From an uncultured Phycisphaerae bacterium (GTDB taxonomy: Bacteria > Planctomycetota > Phycisphaerae > UBA1845 > Fen-1342), in contig CALGJV010000002.1 in assembly GCA_937928595.1 (NCBI GenBank), positions 30,755 through 94,754 of the forward strand: 64,000 nt of DNA, given 5' to 3'. The translations under genes and the position numbers were made by a program. The notes beneath the pieces are model-generated. The model did no database searches, was not told the origin of the DNA, and saw only the letters and a program-made list of their open reading frames with translations. The number at the start of each line of letters is the position of its first letter. Position 1 is the stretch's first letter. Of this stretch, positions 1 through 9,134 are shown in pieces.

Positions 1-881
1 CGGTTGATCCGATCCTGAACTACGGCACGGAGGCGCAGAAGCGGCGTTACCTGCCGAAGATGGCGACCGGCGAGTGGATCGGCTGCTACTCGTTGACGGA
101 GCCGGGCAGCGGCAGCGACGCCGGCGCGGCCCGTTGTCACGCGGTGGAGACGGCGGACGGGTGGGAGATCACCGGCACGAAGAACTTCGTGACCAACGGC
201 AACGACGCGCACGTGGTCGTGCTGTTCGCCGTGACCGACCCGGACAACCCCAAGCGCCGCATGTCGGCGTTCATCGTGGAGCGCGGGACGCCCGGTTTCA
301 CGGTCGGCAAGCTCGAGAAGAAGCTGGGCATCCGGGCGAGCAGCACCGCCGAGCTGATCTTCGACCGCTGCCGGGTGCCGCGGGACGCGCTGCTGGGGGA
401 GCGCGGCAAGGGCCTGCACATCGCCCTCGCCACGCTCGACGGCGGACGGCTGGGCGTCGCCGCGCAAGCCGTCGGCCTGTCGCAGGCGGCGTTGGAGGCG
501 AGCGTGGCTTACGCGAACACGCGCGTGCAGTTCAATGAGCCGATCGGCCGGCAGCAGGCGATCCAGTGGAAGCTCGCCGACATGGCCGCGGGGATCGCGG
601 CCGCGCGACTGCTCACATACCGGGGGGCCTGGCTCAAGCAGCACCGCCGGCCGTACGGGACGGAGGCGTCCATGGCCAAGCTGCTGGCGAGCGAGGTGTC
701 GAACCGCGTCACCGACGCGGCCATCCAGATCTTCGGGGGCTACGGGTACTGCCAGGACTATCCGGCCGAGCGGCTGATGCGCGACGCGCGCATCACCGAG
801 CTGTACGAGGGCACGAGCGAGATCCAGCGGCTGGTGATCGCGCGGCGGCTGCTGACGGAGCCGGAGTGGATCGGGAGGTAA
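1..881 (+). CDS. Acyl-CoA dehydrogenase, C-terminal part (5' end outside window)
   Basis: FAD-dependent oxidation of acyl-CoA to trans-2-enoyl-CoA, first step of beta-oxidation. The reading frame is open from base 3, so the gene starts before the window; about 292 residues are visible. Seen: the flavin/substrate segment SLTEPGSGSDA, the C-terminal segment IFGGYGYCQDYPAERLMRDA and LYEGTSEIQ, where the Glu of YEGT is the usual catalytic base of short-chain acyl-CoA dehydrogenases. The stop is 4 bases before the thiolase ATG, and the thiolase Shine-Dalgarno (GGGAGG) overlaps the end of this gene, so they are co-transcribed. Substrate chain length cannot be read from sequence. Confidence 0.95.
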   Translation, partial: VDPILNYGTEAQKRRYLPKMATGEWIGCYSLTEPGSGSDAGAARCHAVETADGWEITGTKNFVTNGNDAHVVVLFAVTDPDNPKRRMSAFIVERGTPGFTVGKLEKKLGIRASSTAELIFDRCRVPRDALLGERGKGLHIALATLDGGRLGVAAQAVGLSQAALEASVAYANTRVQFNEPIGRQQAIQWKLADMAAGIAAARLLTYRGAWLKQHRRPYGTEASMAKLLASEVSNRVTDAAIQIFGGYGYCQDYPAERLMRDARITELYEGTSEIQRLVIARRLLTEPEWIGR

Positions 882-885
882 ACGC

Positions 886-2064
886 ATGGCCAGTGGACGC
901 AGCTACATCGTGGCCGGCAAGCGGAGCCCGATGGGACGGTTCCAGGGCACACTGGGCCGGATGACGGCGGTCGAGGTGGGCACGCAGGTGGCGCGGGTCG
1001 TGCTCGACGAGGCCCGGGTCGACCGCGCCGCGGTCGGCGAGGCGCTGGTCGGTCAGGTGCTGCAGGCCGGCTGCGGGCAGAATCCGGCCCGGCAGGTGGC
1101 GCTCGGGGCGGGGCTGCCGGACACGCTCTCGTGCTGCACCGTCAACAAGGTGTGCGGGAGCGGACTCCAGGCGGTGATGTTCGCCGACCAGGTGATCCGC
1201 GCCGGCGATGCCGACGTCATCCTCGCGGGCGGCATCGAGTCCATGAGCCAGGCGCCGTTCCTCATTCGATCCCTGCGGGCGGGCAACAAGTTCGGTCACA
1301 CGGAGGTCGTGGACGAGATGCTCCACGACGGGCTGACGAACGCCCACGGCGGCGAGCTGATGGGTGAGCTGGCCGAGTACACCGCCGAGAAGGCCGGCAT
1401 CACCCGTCGGATGCAGGACGAATGGGCGCTTCGCAGTCAGCAGTTCACGGCCCAGGCCGTGCAAGCCGGGCGGTTCCGGGCGGAGATCGCGCCGATCGCC
1501 GTGCCGAAGGCCAAGGAGCCGTTTACGACGGATGAAACCTTCCGGGCGGACACGACCCTCGAGGCGCTGGCCGGGCTGAAGCCGGCGTTCCGCCAGGACG
1601 GCACGGTCACGGCCGGCAATGCGTCGCAGCTCTCGGACGGGGCGGCGATGCTGGTGATCGCGAGCGAGACGGGGCTGAAGCGCTGCGGGGCCCCGCCGCT
1701 GGCGCGGATATTGGCTCAGGCGACGGCCGGCGGTCCGCCGAGGGACCTGTTCTTCACGCCGCCGGTCGCGGCCCGCAGGGTGTGTGCCCAGGCGGGTTGG
1801 AAGGTCGCCGACGTGGACCTGTGGGAGCTGAACGAGGCGTTCGCCTCGCAGACGCTCGTGGGCGTGAAGGGGCTGGAGCTCGATCCGGCGCGCGTCAACG
1901 TGAACGGCGGCGCGATCGCGCTGGGGCACCCCATCGGGGCCAGCGGGGCCCGTGTGCTCGTGACGCTGGTTCACGCGCTCAAGCAGCGTGGGCTGCGGCG
2001 CGGCGTGGCGGCGGTGTGCCTGGGCGGCGGCAACGCGGTGGCGCTGGCGGTCGAGGCGCTGTAG
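886..2064 (+). CDS. Acetyl-CoA C-acyltransferase (thiolase)
   Basis: Thiolase of 392 residues, the normal family length. It catalyses reversible Claisen condensation or thiolysis of acyl-CoA. Seen: nucleophilic Cys90 in NKVCGSGLQAV, the NEAFASQ segment, the His motif GGAIALGHPIGASGAR and the C-terminal second cysteine in CLGGGNAVAL. The ATG lies 4 bases after the acyl-CoA dehydrogenase stop, behind a GGGAGG ribosome site. Together with the next two genes it supplies a complete fatty-acyl or butyryl-CoA cycle. Biosynthetic (acetoacetyl-CoA) and degradative roles cannot be separated from sequence alone. Confidence 0.95.
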   Translation: MASGRSYIVAGKRSPMGRFQGTLGRMTAVEVGTQVARVVLDEARVDRAAVGEALVGQVLQAGCGQNPARQVALGAGLPDTLSCCTVNKVCGSGLQAVMFADQVIRAGDADVILAGGIESMSQAPFLIRSLRAGNKFGHTEVVDEMLHDGLTNAHGGELMGELAEYTAEKAGITRRMQDEWALRSQQFTAQAVQAGRFRAEIAPIAVPKAKEPFTTDETFRADTTLEALAGLKPAFRQDGTVTAGNASQLSDGAAMLVIASETGLKRCGAPPLARILAQATAGGPPRDLFFTPPVAARRVCAQAGWKVADVDLWELNEAFASQTLVGVKGLELDPARVNVNGGAIALGHPIGASGARVLVTLVHALKQRGLRRGVAAVCLGGGNAVALAVEAL

Positions 2065-2084
2065 CGGGGCAGGAGGATTCGCGC

Positions 2085-2948
2085 GTGAACATCCGGACGA
2101 ACGTGCAGACCGTCGGCGTGCTGGGCACCGGGACGATGGGCGCGGGGATCGCGCAGACTTTCGCGCAGGCCGGCCGCACCGTGCTGATGTACGACGCGCT
2201 GCCGAACGCGGTGGACAAAGCCGTGGCCACGATCGGCAATTCGCTCGACAAGTTCGTGGAGAAGCAGAAGCTTGCGGCCGACGCCGCCGCGGCGGCGAAG
2301 CGCAACCTGCGGCCGGCGGCGCTGGGCGACATGGCGGGCGTGGACCTGCTGGTCGAGGCGGTCTTCGAGGACGTGGCGGTGAAGCGGGCGCTCTTCGAGC
2401 AGCTCGCGGAGCGTGTGCCGCCCGAGGTGGTGTTCGCCAGCAACACCAGCAGCATCTCGATCAGCCAGCTCGCCGCGCTGAGCGGGCGGCCGGACCGCTT
2501 CGTCGGCATGCACTTCTTCAACCCCGTGCCGCTGATGAAGCTGGTCGAGGTGGTGGTCGGACTCCAGACGGCGCCGGAGGTGGTCGAGTTTATCACGCGG
2601 CTCTCGCAGGAACTGGGCAAGACGCCGCTGCGCGTGAAGGATCACCCGGGGTTCGTGAGCAACCGCGTGCTTATGCCGCTGATCAACGAGGCCATTGCCT
2701 GCCACGCGGACGGCGTGGCCGACGCCGCCACGATCGACGAGATCATGAAGCTCGGCATGGCGCACACGATGGGACCGCTGGCCACCGCCGATCTGATCGG
2801 GCTGGACGTCTGTCTGAACATCATGGAGGTCCTGCACCGCGATCTCGGCGAGGACCGCTATCGGCCGCACCCGGTCCTGCGGACGATGGTGCGGGCCGGG
2901 CGCCTCGGGCGGAAGTCGGGACGCGGATTCTTCGAATACGGGGCGTAA
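2085..2948 (+). CDS. 3-hydroxyacyl-CoA (3-hydroxybutyryl-CoA) dehydrogenase
   Basis: NAD(P)-dependent oxidation of 3-hydroxyacyl-CoA to 3-ketoacyl-CoA. I chose GTG 2085 because a strong AGGAGG sits 8 bases upstream (2071-2076) and the protein then begins just before the Rossmann motif GVLGTGTMGAGIAQ; this gives 287 residues, the usual size of the single-domain enzyme. Seen: catalytic His in GMHFFNPVPLMKLVE, NTSSISI, and the C-terminal domain entry DHPGFVSNRVLMPLINEA. The gene follows the thiolase by 20 bases in the same operon. Confidence 0.94.
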   Translation: MNIRTNVQTVGVLGTGTMGAGIAQTFAQAGRTVLMYDALPNAVDKAVATIGNSLDKFVEKQKLAADAAAAAKRNLRPAALGDMAGVDLLVEAVFEDVAVKRALFEQLAERVPPEVVFASNTSSISISQLAALSGRPDRFVGMHFFNPVPLMKLVEVVVGLQTAPEVVEFITRLSQELGKTPLRVKDHPGFVSNRVLMPLINEAIACHADGVADAATIDEIMKLGMAHTMGPLATADLIGLDVCLNIMEVLHRDLGEDRYRPHPVLRTMVRAGRLGRKSGRGFFEYGA

Positions 2949-3031
2949 CCCGGGCGGTGCGGCGGACGGCGGCGGCGGCCCGTGCTAGACTGCGGCGCGC
3001 ACATCGAGCCTGTCCTTCAGCGAGGTTCCAC

Positions 3032-3811
3032 ATGGCAAACGAGAAATCGCAGACGGAAGTGACGCTCACGCGGCGGGGCGACGTGGCGACCATCCGCTTC
3101 GTGCCCGTGGCCGGCGTCAACATCTTTTCCTCGCGCGTGGTGGGCGCGCTGGGCACGGTCGTGGAGCGGGTGGCGGCGGATCCGCACCTGCGTTTCGTCG
3201 TCTTTCGCGGCGACGGGCGCGTGTTCCTGGCCGGAGCCGACATCGCCGAGATGCAGCGCTTCAACGAGGACCAGGGCCGGGCGTTTGCCGCTCATGGACA
3301 CCACGTGTTCAACGCGATCGAGGCCCTGCCGCAGGTCACCATCGCGGCGCTCAACGGTCACGCGATGGGCGGCGGCTGCGAGCTGGCGATGGCGTGCGAC
3401 TTCCGCGTCATGGTGCGCGACGGCCGCATCGGCCAGCCGGAGACCAAGCTCGGGCTGATTCCCGGCTGGGGCGGCACGCTGCGGCTGCCGAAACTGGTGG
3501 GGTTGGGCTGGGCCCGTCGCCTGCTGTTCTCGGGCGAAGCGATCACGGCGGAGGAGGCCCAGCGGATCGGCCTGGTCGACGAGGTCGTCCCTTCGCTCGA
3601 GGAGCTGGACGCGGCGCTCGAACGCTGGTTCCGGATGCTCGCGCCCGGCTCGCCGGCCGCCATCACCCGCGTGAAGCGGGCGCTGCTCACCCGCAACGAG
3701 ATCGAGGAATTCGGCAAGTGCTTCAGCTGCTCCGATGCGCGGGAGGGCATCGCGGCGTTTCATGAGAAACGGCGCGCCCCCTGGGCGGACTGGCAGCCCG
3801 CCCGCGAGTGA
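3032..3811 (+). CDS. Enoyl-CoA hydratase/isomerase family protein
   Basis: Crotonase-fold enzyme of 259 residues, expected to hydrate 2-enoyl-CoA. Seen: oxyanion-hole region LAGADIAEM, and the two acidic residues typical of true hydratases, Glu117 in GGGCELAMACD and Glu137 in QPETKLGLIPGWGGT. ATG 3032 is preceded by an 84-base gap from the dehydrogenase that contains a -10-like TAGACT (2986-2991), so it may have an extra promoter as well as read-through. It completes the acyl-CoA module. Isomerase or dehydratase activity is an alternative. Confidence 0.9.
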   Translation: MANEKSQTEVTLTRRGDVATIRFVPVAGVNIFSSRVVGALGTVVERVAADPHLRFVVFRGDGRVFLAGADIAEMQRFNEDQGRAFAAHGHHVFNAIEALPQVTIAALNGHAMGGGCELAMACDFRVMVRDGRIGQPETKLGLIPGWGGTLRLPKLVGLGWARRLLFSGEAITAEEAQRIGLVDEVVPSLEELDAALERWFRMLAPGSPAAITRVKRALLTRNEIEEFGKCFSCSDAREGIAAFHEKRRAPWADWQPARE

Positions 3812-3947
3812 CCGCCCCTGCAACTCCTGCGCCCCGCTGCCCGCGACCCGTCCTGGGCGGCTTCTCCCCGTCGATAGACACCGCGGGGCGACGGCGCGCG
3901 GCCCGCCAGGTCACGCCGGCGCCGCCGTCCCGTGTGCGGAGTCAATC

Positions 3948-5099
3948 GTGTCCAGCCACCGCCGGCCGGGTGAAGCAGGGTTGCTGCCCACGTTGCGCAC
4001 ACCGCTGGCCACGCTGAGCACACGCACGGTGCGAACCTGGCTGGACCGGCTGGACCGGGCTGGCGCCGGACGGACGGGACCGGAGCTGCGGGCCTGGCCG
4101 CGACACCCGTACCGTCCGCGGCGCGTGCCGCTGGACGTGCTGGATGAGGACGGGGCGGCGGCCGAAGAACGGCTGGTCGTCGGACGGAACCTGAGCCGCA
4201 CCGGCGCGGCGGTGCTCACGGACCGGCTGCTGTATCCGGGGCGAAGTTGTCGGCTCGCGCTGCCGGGCCCCGAAGGACGGCGGGTTCGCGCCACGGCGCA
4301 AGTGGTGCGGTGTCGGTACGTGGTCGGGTCCGGCACGCTCTACGACATCGGTGTCTCCTTTGCGGCCCCGATCGACGAAACGCTGCTCGTGCCCGCGGCT
4401 CGCCCGGTCCGGCTGCTGGTGCTGGATTCAGACGAGGGCCTGCCCGACCTCGTCACGCGGTTGCTGAGCGACGCCCGCGTCACCGTGTACGGGCCGGACG
4501 CGCTGGATGCCGATGTGGAGGCGTTCGTCCGGCGCTGCCCGACGGACCTCGTGCTGCTGGATCTGGAAGACTACACCGCCACGCCGCTCGAACTGGTCGC
4601 CGGGCTGCGCGCCAGCGGGTTTCGCGGGATGATCGTAGGGGTGGGCGTCGAGATTCCCGACTCGCTCTACACCGCGCTGCGGACCGCGGGCGGCGACGGC
4701 TACCTCCGCAAGCCGCTCACGCGCGACGCCCTGCGCAGCGCCGTGGCCGCGGCCGGCGAAACACCGCTGGTCAGCACGCTCGCGGGCGATGCGCGCCTCG
4801 CGCCCTGCGTGGACGAGTTCGTGGCCTCGCTGCCGGAGCGGGCGCGCCTGCTGGCCCAGGCGCTCGAGCTGGGCGACGCCGAACTGCTCGACGCCCTGGC
4901 GCGGGATCTGCGCGCCGAGGGCGGTTCGTACGGCTTCGAGCCCATCACGGCGGCCGCGACCGAGGTTCAAACCCGCATCGCGGTCCGTGACCCCGAGCCC
5001 GCGGTGCGCAGCGCGACCGAGCAGCTCATTCGCCTGTGCCGCCGCGCGCGGCCGGCCACGCCCACGGACTTCGTGGCCCCGCCCGACCTCACAGACTGA
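3948..5099 (+). CDS. PilZ-receiver-Hpt signalling protein, paralogue 1 (Hpt histidine replaced by Asp)
   Basis: Start GTG 3948 is chosen for the GGAG 6 bases upstream; the frame is open further 5' but that part is low-complexity. The protein has 383 residues. Domains: PilZ (about 52-145) with an RxxxR stretch near residue 52 and NLSRTG where c-di-GMP binders have DxSxxG; receiver (about 154-270) with phosphoacceptor Asp205 in LVLLDLED and Lys255, but Ser161 in place of the second acidic-pocket residue; C-terminal four-helix Hpt-like domain (about 285-375). In that domain the position of the phospho-histidine (compare ARHLK in the paralogue at 41498) is Asp320, in LARDLRAEGG. It probably receives or senses phosphate without relaying it. 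Its 3' end overlaps purN tail-to-tail by 11 bases. Confidence 0.8.
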   Translation: MSSHRRPGEAGLLPTLRTPLATLSTRTVRTWLDRLDRAGAGRTGPELRAWPRHPYRPRRVPLDVLDEDGAAAEERLVVGRNLSRTGAAVLTDRLLYPGRSCRLALPGPEGRRVRATAQVVRCRYVVGSGTLYDIGVSFAAPIDETLLVPAARPVRLLVLDSDEGLPDLVTRLLSDARVTVYGPDALDADVEAFVRRCPTDLVLLDLEDYTATPLELVAGLRASGFRGMIVGVGVEIPDSLYTALRTAGGDGYLRKPLTRDALRSAVAAAGETPLVSTLAGDARLAPCVDEFVASLPERARLLAQALELGDAELLDALARDLRAEGGSYGFEPITAAATEVQTRIAVRDPEPAVRSATEQLIRLCRRARPATPTDFVAPPDLTD

Positions 5100-5745
5100 G
5101 CGGCGGCCGACGGCCGGTCGCGAACTCCGCCAACCATTCGAGGCCGTGTTCCACGACTGCGCGCACGACGGCCGGGTACAGCTCGCGTTCGGCGGTACCC
5201 ACCCGCTCGGCCAGCGACGCCGGCGTGTCTCCTGGACGGACGGGTACCCGCGCCTGCGCGACGATCGGGCCGTGGTCGTACTGGTCGTCGACCAGGTGTA
5301 CCGTGCAGCCGCTCTCGCGCTCGCCCGCGGCCAGGACGGCTTCGTGGACGTGGCGACCGTACATCCCCCGCCCGCCGAAACGCGGGAGCAGGGCGGGGTG
5401 AATGTTGAGAGTGCGCCCCGCGAAGTCCGCCGGTACATGCCAGAAGCTCAGGAACCCGGCCAGGAGCACCAGTTCCGCCCGCGCCGCCCGCAGGCGCTCC
5501 GCCACGGCGGCCGAGAACGCGGGGCCGTCCGGGAAATCGCGGGGTCGCAGCACGGCCAGGGGCAGCCCGGCGGCGCGGGCGATCTCGACGCCGCGGACGG
5601 CGGCGCGGGTGCTGACGACCTGCGCAATCACCGCTCCCGGTATTCGGCCGTCGGCGATTCGCGCGTGAAGGTTCGCGAGCGTGGACCCGCTGCCGGAGAT
5701 CAGGACGCCCAGGCGCAGGAGCGGTGGGGCGGGTGCGGCGTTCAT
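5089..5745 (-). CDS. purN: Phosphoribosylglycinamide formyltransferase
   Basis: Third step of purine synthesis: transfers formyl from 10-formyl-THF to GAR. 218 residues, normal for the family. Seen: N-terminal phosphate loop ISGSGSTLANL, folate/catalytic motif with Asn114 and His116 in LNIHPALLPRFGG, and Asp154 in HLVDDQYDHGPIV, matching the Asn-His-Asp triad of E. coli PurN. It stands alone, convergent with the PilZ gene and divergent from the membrane-protein gene at 5886. Confidence 0.94.
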   Translation of the reverse strand: MNAAPAPPLLRLGVLISGSGSTLANLHARIADGRIPGAVIAQVVSTRAAVRGVEIARAAGLPLAVLRPRDFPDGPAFSAAVAERLRAARAELVLLAGFLSFWHVPADFAGRTLNIHPALLPRFGGRGMYGRHVHEAVLAAGERESGCTVHLVDDQYDHGPIVAQARVPVRPGDTPASLAERVGTAERELYPAVVRAVVEHGLEWLAEFATGRRPPLSL

Positions 5746-5885
5746 GCAAAGGTCCCGGCCGCCCGGGGTTGCGCCCCGTGGGCAGGCTCGGCGGGCACGC
5801 TACAATACGCCGATAGAAGTGGCAACCCCGCGGACCGGCCGCGGGGGCCCCGGCTGGGGGCGGCCGGGCGAGGCCGAACAAGGCG

Positions 5886-6263
5886 GTGTCAGGACAGGGG
5901 CCCGCGGTGGCATTCGATCTGAAAGCGGCGGAGACGCACTCCCGGCTGAGCGTGGCGTGCGGTGCGGCCAGCGGATTGGCAGCGCTGTTCGCGCTGTGGA
6001 TGCTGTCTCGGAACTACGAGGGGAGTGCCAAGTTCGTCTACTACAGCCAGAGCGGGCTGTGGCTGCCGGTATTCCTCATGGCCATCCTGTTTGGGCTGTT
6101 GTTCGGGGCCGGGGGCTTCCTGCTCGGGCTGACGAGCGCGGCCAAGAAGCGTAACACGCTGACACGGCTGTCCTGGATCGGGTTTTTCATCAGCGCGGGC
6201 ATGGTGACGCTGACGCTGTGCGCGGGCGTGTTCTTCTACTTCACGCGGAACGCCGTGAAGTGA
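5886..6263 (+). CDS. Small membrane protein of unknown function, three predicted TM segments
   Basis: 125 residues from GTG 5886 (AAGG close upstream); a second in-frame GTG at 5907 would give 118 residues, and the choice is uncertain. Three hydrophobic stretches are visible: SVACGAASGLAALFALWML, LWLPVFLMAILFGLLFGAGG and IGFFISAGMVTLTLCAGVFF, with a short basic loop AAKKR between the second and third. I do not recognise a family. It lies 56 bases before the CYTH-domain gene in the same direction and may share its transcript. Confidence 0.7.
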   Translation: MSGQGPAVAFDLKAAETHSRLSVACGAASGLAALFALWMLSRNYEGSAKFVYYSQSGLWLPVFLMAILFGLLFGAGGFLLGLTSAAKKRNTLTRLSWIGFFISAGMVTLTLCAGVFFYFTRNAVK

Positions 6264-6319
6264 CGGCTCGGCGGACGGATGCTGCATCGGGGCCTAGCGC
6301 GCTGCGGCGAGGGGCCGCG

Positions 6320-6931
6320 ATGCCGGTCGAGATCGAGGCCAAATTCCGCGTGGCGGACGCCGAGCAGTTTCGGCGCGCGATCGCCGCGGCCGGGGGCCAG
6401 TCGCAGGGGGTGCAGCTCGAGGTCAACACGCTTCTCGATGCGCCCGACCGACGATTGCGCCAGGCGGGGTGCGGACTGCGGGTGCGGCTGCTGAAGCCCT
6501 GGCCCGCCGCGGGAGTCTCCGAAGAGGCGAGCAGCGCTGCCGACGCGGGCGTGTTGACGTTCAAGGGGCCGCGGCAACCCTCGGGCGAGGATGTCAAGAT
6601 CCGGGCCGAGTATGAAACCGCGGTGAGCGACGCGGCCGCGACGTTGGCCATTCTGCGGCAACTTGGGTTCGAGCCGGTCATCGTGTACGAGAAGCGTCGG
6701 GCGACCTGGGTCGTCGATGCGTGCAACGTGACGCTGGACGAACTGCCGGGGCTCGGCTGGTTCGTGGAGATCGAGGGCCCGACGCCCGACGCTGTCGCGG
6801 CTGTGCGCGGGCGGCTGGGATTGGCCGAGGTACCGGGGGTGCGTGAGACCTACGTCGAGCTCGCGGCGCGGCACGGGCAGGCGTGCGTCGATCCGCGCTC
6901 GGGTGCGGAAGTTCGCCGGTTGGTGTTCTGA
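6320..6931 (+). CDS. CYTH-domain protein (class IV adenylate cyclase / triphosphatase family)
   Basis: 203 residues from ATG 6320. The N-terminal ExExK signature is seen as VEIEAKF (Glu4, Glu6, Lys8), followed by the alternating charged strands of the triphosphate tunnel fold (LRVRLLKP, VLTFKGPRQ, VKIRAEYE, VIVYEKRRATW, LPGLGWFVEIEG). The family includes CyaB-type adenylate cyclases, thiamine triphosphatases and inorganic triphosphatases; the sequence does not decide which. It precedes tsaB by 12 bases, suggesting an operon of convenience. Confidence 0.85.
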   Translation: MPVEIEAKFRVADAEQFRRAIAAAGGQSQGVQLEVNTLLDAPDRRLRQAGCGLRVRLLKPWPAAGVSEEASSAADAGVLTFKGPRQPSGEDVKIRAEYETAVSDAAATLAILRQLGFEPVIVYEKRRATWVVDACNVTLDELPGLGWFVEIEGPTPDAVAAVRGRLGLAEVPGVRETYVELAARHGQACVDPRSGAEVRRLVF

Positions 6932-6943
6932 GCGCGAACAGGT

Positions 6944-7690
6944 GTGTGGGCCGTGGACGACCTGATCCTGGCGCTGGAGACGTCGAGCGAGCATGGCAGT
7001 GTCGCGCTCGGTCGCGGCGCGGCGCTGCGGGCGGAGCGGACGCTGCCCGCGGACCGGCGGCACACGGGACAGCTCCTGCCGGCGATTCAGGCCCTGCTTG
7101 CGACGGAGGGCGTCGCGCCGGCCGACGTGGCCGCGGTGGCGTTCTCGCGGGGACCGGGTAGTTTCACCGGCCTGCGCGTCGCGGCGACGATCGCGCGCCT
7201 GTGGCACGCGGCCGTCGGCACGCCGGTGGTGGCCGCCCCCACGCTGGCGGTAATCGCGCGCAACCTGCTGCCGCTGACGGAACCGGGGGAAACCATCGCG
7301 GTCCTGCGGCCGGCGCGCGTGGGCCAGGTGTTCGGCGCGCTGTTCGCGCGGACGGACGCCGGCGGGCTCGAACCGGTCGCCGAGGCGGCGCGGCACGACG
7401 CCGCGGCATGGATCGCGGGGCTGCCGCCGGGGGCTTGGGTGGCGGGCGACGGGGCGCCGGCCCTGGCGGAGTCGCTCGCGGCCCGCGGTGCGCGGCTCGC
7501 GCCGGCGGAGACCTGGGTACCGCGCGCCGCTGAGGTGCTGGCGCTGGCGGCCGAGCGGCACGCCGCGCGGGCGTACGCGACGCCCGCGGACATGGTGCCG
7601 CTGTACCTGCGTCCACCCGAGTGCGAGGAGGTCTACGAGGCCCGCCGAGCGGCGGCGCGGACCCGCCGAACGGGGAGCCGGGACGCGTAG
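6944..7690 (+). CDS. tsaB: tRNA threonylcarbamoyladenosine biosynthesis protein TsaB
   Basis: Inactive ASKHA-fold partner of TsaD in formation of t6A37 on ANN-decoding tRNAs. 248 residues. Seen: N-terminal LILALETSSEHGSVAL and the diagnostic FSRGPGSFTGLRVAATIAR. The GTG at 6944 follows the CYTH gene by 12 bases; a GTG three codons later is an equally possible start. The C-terminus is Arg/Ala-rich and lacks further motifs. tsaD and tsaE are not in the window. Confidence 0.92.
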   Translation: MWAVDDLILALETSSEHGSVALGRGAALRAERTLPADRRHTGQLLPAIQALLATEGVAPADVAAVAFSRGPGSFTGLRVAATIARLWHAAVGTPVVAAPTLAVIARNLLPLTEPGETIAVLRPARVGQVFGALFARTDAGGLEPVAEAARHDAAAWIAGLPPGAWVAGDGAPALAESLAARGARLAPAETWVPRAAEVLALAAERHAARAYATPADMVPLYLRPPECEEVYEARRAAARTRRTGSRDA

Positions 7691-7716
7691 GCGGAGGCGC
7701 GGGGGCGGCGCGCGAC

Positions 7717-9039
7717 TCAGTGCATTTCGGTCAGCCGCGTGGCGGCGCGCTCGAACTTCTGGCGGAACTCGGCCGGCGACAGGTGAGCCGCGGCGGCGAG
7801 CTTGGCGAGCATCGTGGGGTTGTCCAGGTCGCTCTTTTCGAGGCGGATCTGGTACGCCCGCCCGACCGTATACTCGTCCGAGGTCGTGTCCACCAGCCGC
7901 GTGCGCGTGCGGTTCGTCGCCGGGTCGATGATGTCGTGGAAGTCGACGGCCTCGAGGTTGCCGTTGACCAGTGCGACCATCACCCCGTGTCCCTGGCGGG
8001 CCTTGTCGGTGAAGAGCCGGATGCTGTGGTAGCCGAGCGCCCGGCAGTAGGCCATGTCGTGCGGCGTGGGGTCGGCCGACCGCAGCTCGTAGCCGATGTT
8101 GTGGGTGACGAGGGGCAGTGACTCGCCGCGCGCTTTGAAGCGGGCCTGCAGTTCCGTCTTGAGCAGGTCCATCAGCGGGACCTCCGCCAGCCGCGGGTGG
8201 CCGGCGGCGTCAACGGGCACTTCGCGCCCCAGGAGGCGCTCAAGCTCCTCGCGGTCGCCCAGCCGGTACGCGAGGCCCTCGGCGATCACCGCCACGCCGT
8301 CGCAGCGGCCCAGCACGTGCCGCTTGAGAATCGCCCCTTCGAGCACATCGGCAATCGCCTGCACCGAGCTGTGCTCGCCGAACTCCTCGGGAATCAGCGT
8401 AACCGTGGCGCCGGCGGCCATGCCGATCGACATGGCCAGCCAGCCGGCCGTGCGGCCCATCGCGTTGACGAGGTACCAGCGGCCGGTGGTCTGCGAGTCC
8501 ATCATCAGGTTCTTGAGGAGCTGGGCGCCAATGAGGCGGGCGGTCGAGAACCCGAAGGTGGGCTGGTTCTGCGGCAGGGGGAGGTCGTTGTCGATGGTCT
8601 TGGGCACGTGGACGACGCGCACGTTGCCGCCCGCGGCCTCGGAGATGAACCGGGCCGAGAGAGCGGTGTCGTCGCCGCCGATCGTCAGGAGGCAGTTGAT
8701 GCCGAGCTCCCGGAGCCGGCCGAGGGCCAGGCTGACTTTACCGGGGTGCGGCTCGACGCGGGTGGACTTCTTGAGCGACTCGCTGTCGAGGAGGCTGGTG
8801 CGCGACGTCCGCAGGATCGAGCCGCCGTCGAAGTGGATGCGCGCGACGCGGGAAATCTCCAGCCGGATGGTGTGCGTCGGCGGGTCGAAGCCGTCCGAGC
8901 AGAGCCAACGGAAGCCGTCGTAGAAGCCGACGACTTCGAAGCCGCAGTTGATCGCCTGGATCGTCGCAGCCCCGATGACCGCGTTGATGCCCGGGGCGGG
9001 ACCGCCGCCCACTACGATGCCGAGTCGATGCGTCGCCAT
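7717..9039 (-). CDS. pfp: Phosphofructokinase family, PPi-dependent type
   Basis: 440 residues. N-terminal GGGPAPGINAVI is the nucleotide/phosphate loop. Two positions that separate ATP from PPi enzymes both read as PPi-type: GGDDT (Asp124, where ATP enzymes have Gly in GGDGS) and PKTIDND (Lys147, where ATP enzymes have Gly in PGTIDND). The MGRTAGWLA motif for fructose-6-phosphate binding is intact. The reversible PPi reaction would let the enzyme serve glycolysis or gluconeogenesis. It has its own promoter about 190 bases upstream with a hairpin-containing leader. ATP activity is the alternative and needs assay. Confidence 0.9.
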   Translation of the reverse strand: MATHRLGIVVGGGPAPGINAVIGAATIQAINCGFEVVGFYDGFRWLCSDGFDPPTHTIRLEISRVARIHFDGGSILRTSRTSLLDSESLKKSTRVEPHPGKVSLALGRLRELGINCLLTIGGDDTALSARFISEAAGGNVRVVHVPKTIDNDLPLPQNQPTFGFSTARLIGAQLLKNLMMDSQTTGRWYLVNAMGRTAGWLAMSIGMAAGATVTLIPEEFGEHSSVQAIADVLEGAILKRHVLGRCDGVAVIAEGLAYRLGDREELERLLGREVPVDAAGHPRLAEVPLMDLLKTELQARFKARGESLPLVTHNIGYELRSADPTPHDMAYCRALGYHSIRLFTDKARQGHGVMVALVNGNLEAVDFHDIIDPATNRTRTRLVDTTSDEYTVGRAYQIRLEKSDLDNPTMLAKLAAAAHLSPAEFRQKFERAATRLTEMH

Positions 9040-9134
9040 GTCGCGTTGTCCGTCCTGCTGTGGCGCCCCGGTGGGCGGGGCGCGTCCCCGTTGTTCGCCG
9101 TAGGCGGTCGCCGCCGGCCGAGAACCGCTTCAGT

